Both the position numbers and the translations under genes were made by a program. Of a stretch of DNA of 64,000 nt, positions 37,401-49,344 are shown in pieces (positions within the stretch are counted from its first letter, which is position 1; each line of letters opens with the position of its first letter). The DNA is from Neelides folsomi (taxonomy: Eukaryota; Arthropoda; Collembola; Neelipleona; Neelidae): contig JAQGBZ010000274.1 in assembly GCA_034687125.1 (NCBI GenBank), positions 1-64,000 on the forward strand, read 5' to 3'. Under the pieces are notes generated by a model, which was not told where the DNA came from, did not search any database, and saw only the letters and a list, made by a program, of their open reading frames with translations.

Positions 37401-40400
37401 AATGGAAGCATGTTGAACTGACAGATATCTCTCACTCAGAACAACTCAATTGTTGGGGAAAGTGATATGAAATATGAAGTTGTGTGGAATATAATGAGGG
37501 AGTGATCGAAGAGGAAGTGTGGGATGTCAAAGGGAAAATTTAATCTCGTGGTTGGAGCATTCGATTCCCCAAGATTGGATTAGTGAGAGATGAGATGTGA
37601 TTTGGGACGGAATGGGAAAACTTTCTCTCTCAATTCATGATGATATATACCATTGACAGAGAGTCCAACGAGTTTTGAGATTCCGGACCCGACGCCGTTT
37701 CGAGCTTCGCAAACGTAACTCCCCTCATCTTCCTTCCGAGCTTCGCCAATCCACAAGCTCCCGTTCTTCCAAACAACTCCAATGCTTTTGAACCCTCCGG
37801 AACTCAAACCTGCTCAAAAAACAGTAAAAACAATGCGTTCAATAAATACCAAAATAAGCATTCTTTACATAACTATTCGAGAATTAAGATCTTGCAGCTA
37901 TAAGTATTACTAAAACTGAATATATTAAATCAACCTAAAAATTAATAATTATGAAATATAAAAAGGAATAGAATGGCAATATGAAACAATTTTAAAATTA
38001 ATTGGCCAAATGAAGGGAAAGGAATTTGGTAAAATGAAAAGAGATGAGAAAACGATCAAGTTCAATCCTTTTGACATGGGCGGAAGAAAACTTCATTTCC
38101 TCGCATGGATCCGGGGAGAGGATATTACGGAAAAAAACTACTACAACAAAAGTATCACAAGGTAAAAATAGTCCAATAATACCATTATTGTAGGAAAGTA
38201 TTTATTCGTATATACTATATTGGATCTGGGGACGTGGAGAGGTCTTGGATACCTTCAGAGATATGGGAAAAGTTATGTGGAAATGAAAAGTTGGGAAGAT
38301 GAAGTGGAGGGTTCTCCGGAGAAATCGACTGATTGGAGAAATTGGGGAAGGAACTTGGAACATTAAATTATTGTATCATCCCATCAAAGGAAGTTAAACA
38401 TTGGATGTAAGTAGGATGAAAATGTCCCTCAGCGGCCCAACACACCCCCAGACACACCGAGAGTTCAAAGACTTCCAGAGGAAATGAACTTTCAAAAACT
38501 ATTTGAATTTAAAATTCGATACTTTTTCTATCCTCTATTCAAATCTTCAATTTGTCAAAAACTGTTCAAAATAAATATAACTTAACTTTTTACGTTTTTT
38601 AAATAGAGGTATATTTTATGAGCATTGATAGCTACCACATTGATAGGCTACTTTATCTCCAATTTAATCAAATCTTATTTACATAAAGAATTATTATAGT
38701 AAAGTTTTTTGAGAGTATCTTATTTGCATGTAAAACAATACCAAATGATAAAAAGATTTTATTATAACAATGCTATGCACAACTATGCTCATGATATTAG
38801 GAAGTAAAAAGATATGAAATAGTTGTATTTCACTAAAAAGTTTAAAAAAAGTTGGAAAACTCGCGAAAGTCTTTTCTTCACTCGTCCATCACATCGTTGG
38901 CAATAAATATGATAATTCAAAAAATTCGCATAGAAAGCGGGAAATGATGTAAAGAGAATAAATATAAAAAGAGCGTATAATGGACATTACTGCTACTTTG
39001 ACTAGTTCGACTTTCGATGGGAGTGGAGCATTATAGAAGATACAAATAAAGGAATAGATAGGCAAATGGGCCGAGTGGCTCCTATTGATTCCCATTGATT
39101 GTAAATAAAAAAGAAGGAGCAATATGGGAGTGGGGAAAGAGGATTTGAGTGTGAATAAAAATTGTGTGAAAGTCGAACCTTTTTTCCAAGTGATGTTCGG
39201 GGTTGGATGGCCAGATGCGGTGCAAGGAATGCCAACTGAGCTGCCTTCAATAACCGAAACGTCCGTCGGCTCCGACCGCCACTTTGGGGGAACTGGAAGG
39301 AATAGGCATTTTAACATAGGGAAGTAACATGCCAAACGACACTTCCACGGTTCAATTCCTTTAAACCCAATAATAATAATAATAGTAATATCCTTTTTTA
39401 CAGTCTCTCCTCATCCCTTCCAAGACTTGGGGAAGGAAATTGAAGATTCTCCAATTTCCCTATTACCGCCCCTCATTGACCTTTAACGACATCCATAACA
39501 ATTAAATTCCTCCCCTCGTTTTCAAAACCAAATTGTCACTTTCTCCTCAAAATTCGAACGTGTCTGTGCTTTGCCTCTGACACGAGCAAGATATTTATTT
39601 ATATATTTGTTCAGTTTTTCTTTTATTGTGTCACCTTCATACCTTAATCCATCTTACTCGATCCATTTTTAGAGGGAAAAAAGTACGCACCGTTCACGTT
39701 GAGAGTGAGAGAATGGGATTCAATTCCAGCTGTATTTTGAGCAGTGCAGGTGTAAACTCCGCTGTTTTCCGCTACAAGCGACTCAATGACTAAAGAAGAG
39801 GAATAGTCGTCCAAGAGTCGTACGATGATTCCCCCAACCTTTAAAACCCCCCACTACTGTGAAATACCAATGAAGGGAAATAGAAGTCATTTAAAAGAAA
39901 GTGACATTACGCTATTTGAAACAATGGGATTTCCATCGAGTGTCCATGTAAAAGTAATTGGAGTATCTCCCTCGACGACTTGGCAAATCATCCCAGCTCT
40001 CATGCCTTCGAGTAGAAGCTCGTCAGGAATTCCAAATGGAATGATCCTCGGCGGAACTATTAAATTCAAAACCAAAATCATATTTTTAACTATTGTTCAA
40101 TTCTCTTCATTTTCCTTTTCGAATGTTAAAAAAGGATTTGAATATTTAAAAAAAAACGTAATGTTAAAAATTTAAAATGACCTTGGACAGCAACGTGGAT
40201 AGCTCCACTTGCGGAAATTCCTTGTCTATTTCTCACAGTACATGTGTAAGTTCCCTCGTCATTTTTCCGATTCAACCTCTCAATGGCGAGGGTTCCATTA
40301 GGAAACGAAGTTTGTCGACCATCAGTTCGAATTTCTTTTCCTCCTCGTTCCCATTTGATGGCCTCAATGGGATAACCTGATGCGGGACAGATGAGGAAAA

Positions 40401-43400
40401 CCCTTTTGCCAGAAACCGCAAGCAACGAAGGCGTGCTCCGAACTTTGGGTGGACCGTAAATATTCAGGCGATCTTGATGGGTCAAAAGCCCATAAGAATT
40501 CTTGGCAGTGCAAGAATAAACGCCGCCGTCAAGCTCGTCAACATTTGTGATGTTCAGGTGGGAAATCACTTTGTCGTGAATTGTCACATATTGACCCACA
40601 AGGAACCTTCAAACATTTAATTTATTAAACAATTTCTCACACACCCTTTTTTCACTTTTAGCTATATTTGCATAAGTAATTTATTGCCCAATGCAATGAT
40701 TACTTTTTATAGAAGTAGGTTAACAGACTAAACATTGATGGAATAGTAAATTGAATTTAACCTTTCAGATTCAGGTAACGGAAATCCATCTCTTGCCCAT
40801 GAAATTGAAGGCGGCGGAGTCCCAACAGCAATACACTTAAGTGAAACGAATGGCCCAGGTTGAAGAGTTTGTTCAGCGAATCGATACACGAATTGAGGAA
40901 TGATAGCTTGGAAATTAAAATAATTTCAAAATTTTTATTCTTGCATTATAATATTTCTATCTATACCTCTTACTTAACATTGACTTTAATTAATAAGTGC
41001 AATTTAATTTTTCACATTGACTTTATAAATGGTAATTAATATGTTTTTTAAATTATGTATGTATTTACATCCAATCCTGAGCTGGCCAGCAGCTTGAGAC
41101 GTAAATAATTTATTTGACACGAAGCATTGATACATTCCAGTATCTGAGAGGCGCACCGGCGAAATTTGAATATCATAATTCGATTTTTGCCCAGACTCAA
41201 ATTCAAGCTCTTTCCCATCTTTGAACCATACGATTTCATTGGATTCTTCAACTTCTCCGGTTCCGGTTTGGCAAGTGAAACTCGCCGTTTTCCCAACATC
41301 AACTTTGTTAACAGGCGGATGAACGGAGACGGAAATCGGAGCTAAATTGAACATCAAATATCTGTTAATAATGGTATAACATTTTGAGAGAGAACTTGTA
41401 AAAAACCATTCCTTTCATTTTCCTTAGACATTGACAATTATTAATCTAAGAGTCCATCAAATATAAAAGCGATTTGGTGAAAATCGAAATAGGAGGGATT
41501 GGAAATGGAATAAATATTTAATAGTATTACTAACAATATAACGCAATGTAGAGAAGTATATTTAATATTTAAAAAATCCATTAAAAGCAGAGGCGACCAT
41601 TAAAGAATTAAAAAGAGTGTTTTTGAGAGGAAGTTGGTGGGAGGAGGACCAAGATGGATGTTTGACGGTTTAAGGACGTGGAGCGCTCATGGGAATATTT
41701 TAACGCTCTTGTTTACGAAGACCACTTCTGTTAATAGGGTGGTTTCGCATAGAGAATGTAATTGAAATTCCACCCGTTAATTCCGGAGCTCATCCCTTCT
41801 AATTAATCAGCTTAAACCTCCTCAACTCCCTTAAGGACTCAAACATTTAGTTAAAATGGGGAAAACCTTCGTTGAATACAAAATCATTTCGCAACACTTC
41901 TTTTGATATTAACTACTTACAATTTCACTATAAATTATGGTCGATTAATCACTAAAATTATTCCAATATATCATTTAAAGTAAGATCATTGCCAAAATTA
42001 CCCAAATATAAGTAAATTATCATTATTTTAAAAATTCATTACCATATTAAACATTCCAAGTATTATTTTAAACCCTTTTTGTTATTTATAAGGACTTAAA
42101 CTTGGGTACTAATTTATCTTTATGCTAAAATAAAATAAACAAACTTAAACTTAAAAAATCGTTAAAGTTTAATATTCTTGAATTAATAAAGCTTATTTTT
42201 AAACCTTGCAATTTCCCCACAATTTCCGAAAAATTTATTTCATCCGCATTCAAACAAGCCATTGCATATTGTAAATTGTAATAGAATTAAACGAGGATCT
42301 CAAAAAGAATCATAAAAGTGAGTCCTATGCTCTCAGTGATTGCTAAAATCTAAATCATGTTGAAAATATTATAATGAAAGGGAATGATAAAGTTTATCCA
42401 TGCACCGATGTTTGGAGGGAAGGAGCTTAATATGAGAAAGTATTTTCTATATTAAATCGTTGGTCTTTATGGGAAAATCTCCTCCAATCCTACCTTCTTC
42501 AATCTTCTCCATAAAGTTTATCCCTCGTAAACCCCAACTCTCGTCTCTTCTCGTCCCTTCTCTCAGACTATGTAATGTCTGTTTATAGGGGATTTCTCAA
42601 AGGGGAGCTTCTGCCTACTCATGGATTTGAGAAGGAAGTAAAAATGAATTTAAAAGGCTCTGAATGAAAATATGCCATTTGTTTTCTCTGGAGGATCCCT
42701 TCAATGTCTTTCGCCGGTATTATTGCACATATGCCATTGGGCCCATATAAGGCTCCAAATGTGGAAGGACTGTGTCTACGGTGGAAGGTAAAAGAGTAAA
42801 AAGTGTTTTTCCAAAATTGCTTTTAAAAAAACTCACCGTAGACAGTTAGAGAGATTCGGATGGAATCGTAGCTCTCACTATTATTCGCCTCACAGATGTA
42901 AAACCCAGAATCTGACTTTTTAACACTGCTAAGGATCAATGGCCCGCCGGTTCGCCCAAATTCCCTTTTTGAACCTTCTTTACGCCACCTGTAATAAAGT
43001 AATAAATTAAAATTAATGACATCAATGAATATTTACCTAAAGATAAGAACCGCAGGGATTGGTTATAATTCATGTTAGTTAATAATTCAATTAAAATTAT
43101 ATAACGATATTATTATTATAAAGCTAGTTTAGATATTTTTAAGAAAATAATAATTGGGAGATAAGGTAAAAAAAGGATAAAAGTCTGAAATGTTATAAAG
43201 TAGCGTATTTGAGTCACGCACTTGGCATCAAAGCGGGTAAAAAAGCCTTTGTTCTTTATTGAAAGACAAGCGTCAATTTCAATTTTTCTCTTGGCAAAAA
43301 AGATTCCCCCGTTGAATTGAGGTGACAGGGTGAGCCAAAAACCAATTTTGAGCAAAAAAGATCTGATTAGCTTCAATAGGATTCTCCGATTTTCGGCTCA

Positions 43401-46400
43401 AATCCACAATTTCCACGTCGCATTCGTTTGTTTGGAAAGTGCGGACGTGGTGGGGAGCCTTAGGGGAGGATTACTCGAAGATTATAAGAATTTGGCAGAG
43501 AGCCGACAGAAGATGAACCTCAACTATCATCCAATCTCCGCCCTCATTCCGACCCATTATTAAATTCCCTCAATCTCCTAATATAAACTAAAAGAAATCT
43601 CTCTAAATTGTCACTTTTCCGGATTTCATTCATCCCTCATAATTAAAATCAGCTTCCCTATCAATATTATCTATTCCTCTAAGTGCATCACATCCAACAT
43701 CACATCAAAGTCGAAATTAACAATACGCGTTAAAATATAGGAAATTTCTATTACAACTAAACTTAAGAATATATCTAATAAGATAAGGAACAATGAAAAT
43801 GAAGGTTTTGGGTTCTGTTTACTTAAATTAAGGTTTAAGAAGGTCTTGAAGAATTCTCTCGGTTCTTATGAAGGATATATAGTACATAACTTAATGTTAG
43901 TTACATATATGACCTATAGAGAAAACGTACGTGAAATTAGGAGGCGGGAGTGCTGAGGCCGTGCACGGTATGATGATGTCTTGGCCCTCGCGACTCAACA
44001 GCTCCAATCGTCTTCCTGAGTTGATGGAGACGGGGGCGGGTGAGGGGTGAGCTGTAAGAGAAAAAGATGTCATTATTCCTCCCCAACACTTCCTTCCGCC
44101 CATTCGTCCAAGACGAGAATCAATTCCTTTCTTTGGCAAAAGAGCAAAGTGGAAGCCTCAAAAACCAACTTAAATCTCCGCCCTTCCGATTAACCCAATT
44201 TCATCCTACACATTCATTCATTCAATACCCCTTTTTGCTGATATAATACCTATCCAGTACCTGCTTATATTGATGTATGTTACACATATACTCAGACTTT
44301 GAATCATTTTATATTCACATTTAATAGACTTAGGACTCTGGTTATATCCAATATAAGTTTTTTTATATATACTTAATACGTTCATTTTTCAATTGTCTTT
44401 TTCACAAACTCATCACATTTTGCCAAACCCATTTTCAATCCTAAAAACGGTTTTCTTCCAATTTTTCAATATTGGGAAAATGTAATAAAACCGGACTAAA
44501 GTATTATAGTTTTTGAGGGAATATTGAACCAAATTGAACGCATTTTTGTAAAATCGTCATTTGCCTCACAGAATAAAATGTAAATTCACACGAGCGGAAA
44601 AATCCGATGATTTTATCAGACTTCGGCCATCGCTTAAGCTTTATTTCTTAATTAATAAAAATACATTTAATTAGGAGAGGAAATGGAAATGCTACGTGTA
44701 TCATCAGAGTAATCGTAAAGAAAAATGCATGTTTAGATACATGTTAAGTTTAGAGTGGTTTGGGCGTGAGAGATATTGCATGAATTACTATCAAATTGAA
44801 CATTATGGTTCAAGACCGGTTCTCAGAAGTGAGAGAGAGACGTAACATTTTTAAATATTAGGAAGAGATTTCTCTTTCGACTTTCCATCCTTTTTTGAAC
44901 GACGGCAGTTAGAGGCCGTCGTCCCTCAAGACAACAAGCCTCATGGCTCCGTCGATCAACGAAGCAAAACTCATTCATGAGGTGTTCTTAACATAAAATT
45001 TTATTAAATTGTAATTATTTATTTTAGTTAAACAAATTAAATCATAAAATTTAAATTTAAAAAATAATTATTATTTTTCAAGTTTAGAGAAAAATTTGAA
45101 GGAGTTTGTGATGGAGAACGGGATGAATATTTTGCACGTTGGCTCAAAGCCTCAGATTGGAACGAAGAGAATGCGGAGAAGATGTTGAAAAAGGTATTAG
45201 AAGAATTAACACAATCCAATATTCAAACAACATTATTCATGAACAATTGAATAATTAGACCCTGTACCTAAATGAAAAAGGAATGTGAGGGAGAATTTCT
45301 CTTTTAGAGTCTCAATTGGCGTTTGGAGAATGGGATTGATAGGATATTGGAATGGGAGGCTCCACCGCACATCAAAGCCACATGCCCGTACTATATTCAT
45401 GGATTTGCTCCTGACAACTCTCCGAGTAACTCAAGTTCCCTTTTATCCACTGCACACAATTCACCATTCACTCCACGTTCGCTCTCGCTTCTCATTAATT
45501 AAAACGAGAGGAATTTACTAACATTTAAATTTTATTCCTTTTATATAAAACTAAAGAACATCTGCATAGAAGGGTTCATGAACCAAATGCTCAATTTACG
45601 TCTATAACCGGAAAGTAACTTTCAATATAAATTTTCCCCATGTTAAAAACGATTGATAAAAGTAGTAATTGCATCCTTTAAATTAATTCAATTTAAATAA
45701 ACTAAATACCTATCTTGTTGAGAATTATACCATTAAGATGAGTAATCCGTCAATTTTTCATGTCTCAATTTATAAACACGTTATTTACTCATGGCATACA
45801 AATAATACCCCATGCGAGAAAAATATTTTCTTACATGTTTGATGATTCTGAAATAGAAATCCGGGCAGATTATAGAACAAAGGGTTTTTTCAAAATAGGG
45901 AAGCATCCCCTTAAACATCTTGGAATATACCCCACAAAATTTAACAATATTTTATAGAACATTTTATGAATATGATCATCTTAAATAATGGGATTAAATA
46001 GAAGCTATAAATTTATTATAGCTTAAGAACATTATTTTAAGAATTTAGTTATTTTATAATACTCAAACTTTGCATTTTATAAACACTTGGACTTTGAATA
46101 TTACTTTATATGGGATTTTCTATAAAATTATGAGGAGTATTTGTATTACGGACACGTATTTGGTGCGATGTATCAAAATTTATCATAGGATAACATACAT
46201 CATCATCTAGAGAGATTCAAGAGGATGGTAGTTTATAAGGATTAACTCCGTAACTAAACTAAATTGCTCGCTGTATCACAAGAGAGTTTGGAAGTATTTA
46301 AGTCGCATTTAAAATATTGATTTATTTGTTAGAAGATTGAGAAGAAGATGTGGAGGAAGAGGCTTTTAAAAGATTACCAAAATGGACATGTGCATTCGAA

Positions 46401-49344
46401 TAGAAATTTGATAGCGGAAATCTCATATAGGAAACCCAAGAAAACTTTAAATGATGGAAAACGGAATTGTAGAAGGAATTCTTAAGATGGAATTCTTGAA
46501 CCAGACACTTTTTCCAATTCGATTCTTATGAACTTTTTGTATACCTTATTTGTAGATGCAAAAACTTGGCAAAATAAGAAATTGGAAATTCAAATGTTGA
46601 AAAGCAGTATTGTAGACTCAATAGAATGGTTTCTTATAAATACAATATTTTACTAATATCATACTTGCTATTGCTAATAATATCGAAGTTAAACTTTTTT
46701 ATAAAGACTTTTCGTAGTATGTACTAAATGATAAATCGTTGGTTCAATTGTATAGTTTTGAAAGAAGGTGATTCAATTTAAATGTTAATTTAAATTGCAA
46801 AGGAAAGTTCACATCATTATTTCCCTTGTTTGATCTTAACAATAAATAAAAATTAGAAATAGTCAGAATTTTGAACTTTGATTACATTATTACAATTGTG
46901 TTAAATAAATTGTGTTGGGGTTTGTAGTTATTTACGTTCCACTTGGGAGATGGAACATCCGAAAAGTGATTGCCGAAGAAGGGAGAGAAATTTTGATCAA
47001 GTACATTTTACAGTACTTTGAACGCGTAGTTCGAGCCGGCTTGGACAACAACTCCAAACTCATTACATATTTTGACATGGAAGGTTATTCAATTAAACAA
47101 CTCGCTTCAATTACTGGTAATTAAATCTTAATTATATTATTATCATAATTTAAATTGCCATTAATTTAAGCTTGAATTTATTCTATGACGTTTATGTAAT
47201 AATAGCAACTGAAGCTGTTTTGACGTCCGTAAAAAGTTTTGAGGCCAATTATCCCGAAATGACGAAAGAAACTCATTTTATCAATAGTAAGGAACTTACA
47301 TGTTTGTATACAATTTGGTTGGTTGTTGGTCTTTTGGCATTTACAGTATACCAGTACTCATACATACATAAAAGGCATAATGTAGATGTATCCTACTTAT
47401 ATTTATATGGATGTTTTTTATTTGTAGCTCCAAAGATCTTCATGTTGATCTTCAATATTGTGAAGCCTCTCTTATCAAAATCCTCATTAGCAAATATGGA
47501 AATTCACAGCGGACCAATCACCTCCTTCAACTTCAATACAAAAGACTTATCTTACTGGTCCTATTCACCTCTTAGATCTCAAATTAAATCTCGAAACTGA
47601 CCTTTTAATATTTAATTCTTTTTAATAACCTAAAATTGTGATTTTAAATAATACAACACTACATAATATATTACAATTAACAAACTGGGATATTGGGATT
47701 CACTGGTCACAGATTTAATGATACTACGTTTCAAATAAATTGAAATAAAATAACTTAATCTTGTATTCATAATATTTAAGAACATTGTGATTCATTTTCA
47801 TTAATGCCAAAGAATACTTATAAAAAGATTCGATTACATCCGCATTCGACGTATGCATAAGGATTATGATATTATGTACCTATGTATTAGTTTATTACTC
47901 AATCTAAATATTAATTTATGAATATTTATAAAAAATGAATTCTCTCAGAGCAGAGTATTGGAGCAATATATAATTCGTTTATGCATTAATGCTTTGTTTG
48001 ACTTTCACTTTTATCAATAATCAATCCTTTTTTGACATTGCATTGTATTTAATTGTTCATTACAAACTCCACTTCCGCACTTTCTATGTAATCATAAAGA
48101 AAATGATGCATAACTATTATGATCAACTTAGGCTTATTTTTTATTTAACCCATAACCGCTTTCAAATATTACTTAACGGATAGAAAAACACGTTAGTTCT
48201 TAAATTATCAACTACGCAATTTTGTATGCATTATGCACATAAACTCTACATACTTGTTAAACGAGATAATGACGATTCAAAGTGCATTTTCTTGTTCATG
48301 TATAAAATGTTCGATTCTTAAACCAACAAGAAAAATTGAGTTAACATGATAACTTACATTTGATGATGATTTTGGAAGTGTCACTCGTTCGTATTGAATC
48401 TCTTAGAGAAGTTCGACAAGCAAATCTTTTGTAACCATCAGACTCATCAATATTGAATACATAAAGATCTCCATTTGGCACCATCCAGTATTTTCCTAAA
48501 TAATAATAACAAATTAAATATTTAACAAGAATAGTAGTTCGGTATTATGACCAAATTATTAAATTATAAAAATGACACTTGCCTTTTGATGGTTGAGATG
48601 AAGGATAAATGTTAATCACACCATCTTGCACCCATGAATTCACTGTAATAAACTCTTTCAAAGATATTTCAACCTCGCATCTATGAATAAAAATGCCAAA
48701 TAATGTCAAAATATTAACTGCATCAACACATAATAAAAATAGTCTCTAAAATTCTTAATAACGAACCTTAATAGTGCAGTGTTTCCTTTAAACACAGTCA
48801 CATCTTTGTTTTCAACTCGATATGTGTCTAAAGCTAGAAATGAAAATAGATGTATTGGCATATGTATAATGCTGTTAATTTTTTAATGAATACGTATATT
48901 ATTAATTTTAAATGGGGGTAAGTTTCAATCAGTTGGATAGAAAAATATGCATGAACAAAAAATAAAGATACCTACCTTTAATAATTGTAACAGGTGGAGA
49001 TAAAACGATTCCAACATTATTGGATGCTTCGCATCTCACAGTTCCACTCAGCCCATCTTTCACTTCCAGGGCCCCATCTGGACCGACCTAAATATTTTTT
49101 TATTTTCAAAAAGAGCCTGTTGATTAAAAAATAGATTTGGGGGGAAAAATTACAAATTTGGAGTTGAGTGGAAGCGATTGAGAAATCCATGTAATTTTGG
49201 GCAGCGGGGTCCCTTTGGCCCTACACGGCACAATTGAATGTGATGTGGTGAAAGAGGGAATAAGAACTGATTTCCCAGCCGGCCACTCCACCAAACTCGG
49301 GCCGACCTCCTCCAGGGTCAGAGACCAACATGTGACGTGGATCC
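31488..49344 (-). CDS. Dscam: Dscam-family immunoglobulin receptor (signal-peptide exon not found)
   Basis: 28 exons, right to left: 49154-49344, 48976-49087, 48767-48833, 48583-48680, 48358-48495, 43931-44051, 42837-42988, 41069-41341, 40762-40906, 40182-40606, 39911-40056, 39691-39838, 39179-39292, 37651-37809, 36930-37071, 36386-36660, 35685-36176, 35256-35537, 34997-35136, 34591-34887, 34269-34491, 33972-34157, 33723-33871, 33495-33624, 33066-33409, 31879-31951, 31666-31720, 31488-31590. They join in frame to 1725 residues. Domain order is Ig1-9, FnIII 1-4, Ig10, FnIII 5-6, one membrane segment (FGKTLIIVIPIIMAFVAVCG) and a tail with CPYATFQL, the exact Dscam plan. Ig5 begins IIPQFVYRFAEQTLQPG, typical of Dscam. 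The C-terminus ends I-N-V, fitting a class II PDZ ligand. Only one exon exists at each place where Dscam1 has exon arrays, so this is a Dscam2-4/Dscam-like paralogue, a homophilic neuronal adhesion receptor. One intron (48582-48496) uses a GC donor. Confidence 0.95.
32079..32904 (+). CDS. ELOB: Elongin-B-like protein, nested in a Dscam intron
   Basis: Four exons (32079-32189, 32312-32408, 32522-32666, 32769-32904) give 162 residues. From residue 38 the sequence follows elongin B along its length: NVFLIVRRLNTTIF for the first ubiquitin-fold strands, then YGINPGNANPTSPA and ITPYSPIPEVPEELRPKE for the C-terminal tail. Elongin B pairs with elongin C in the Elongin BC adaptor of CUL2/CUL5 ubiquitin ligases and in the transcription factor SIII. 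Human elongin B has 118 residues and starts at the ubiquitin fold. Here exon 1 adds 37 residues that are very rich in Lys, Arg, Ser and Glu. The gene lies wholly between the Dscam tail exons at 31951 and 33066, on the opposite strand. It is divergent, so it may be a paralogue rather than the main elongin B. Confidence 0.85.
37810..39178. other. Dscam intron within Ig8
   Basis: 1.37 kb between the two halves of Ig8. No duplicated Ig exon, nested gene or repeat recognised. Confidence 0.65.
41342..42836. other. Dscam intron between Ig3 and Ig4
   Basis: 1.5 kb, no additional exon or nested gene recognised on either strand. Confidence 0.65.
44943..47600 (+). CDS. Truncated CRAL-TRIO (SEC14-like) lipid-binding protein, nested in Dscam
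   Basis: Six exons (44943-44981, 45083-45193, 45308-45425, 46928-47116, 47206-47286, 47428-47600) join in frame to 236 residues. The first part is a CRAL-TRIO N-terminal domain (DEYFARWLKASDWNEENAEKML, of which ARWLKAS is diagnostic). The lipid-binding domain follows: SPIIYVPLGRW, KLITYFDMEGYSIKQL, SFEANYPEMTKETHFINTP and KIFMLIFNIVKPLLS. Family members carry hydrophobic ligands between membranes. After NIVKPLLS the family normally continues with a conserved end strand and often a GOLD domain; here about 30 unrelated residues lead to a stop. The gene is either truncated or has a further splice form not found. The first exon donor (GTGTTC) is weak, so the N-terminus is tentative. It lies in the 4.3 kb Dscam intron between Ig2 and Ig3, on the opposite strand. 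Confidence 0.82.
45426..46927 (+). other. Large intron of the nested CRAL-TRIO gene
   Basis: 1.5 kb, AT-rich, with no additional exon recognised. It is much longer than the other introns of this gene. Confidence 0.6.
47601..48357. other. Right part of the Dscam Ig2-Ig3 intron
   Basis: It holds the 3' UTR of the nested gene and then AT-rich intron up to the Ig2 exon. Nothing else recognised. Confidence 0.6.

Noticed and set aside
43330-43563. 77-codon plus-strand frame in a Dscam intron
   Set aside because: No family resemblance and no supporting splice signals.
47172-47427. Continuous frame through 47287-47427 in the CRAL-TRIO gene, reading hydrophobic residues
   Set aside because: The stretch begins GTAAGG and ends TTTGTAG. 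Splicing it out joins HFIN directly to TPKIF, as the family requires.
39911-48680. Possibility of a hypervariable Dscam1 exon array
   Set aside because: No repeated Ig half-exons were found in the introns next to Ig2, Ig3 or Ig7; the large Ig2-Ig3 intron holds a different, opposite-strand gene.
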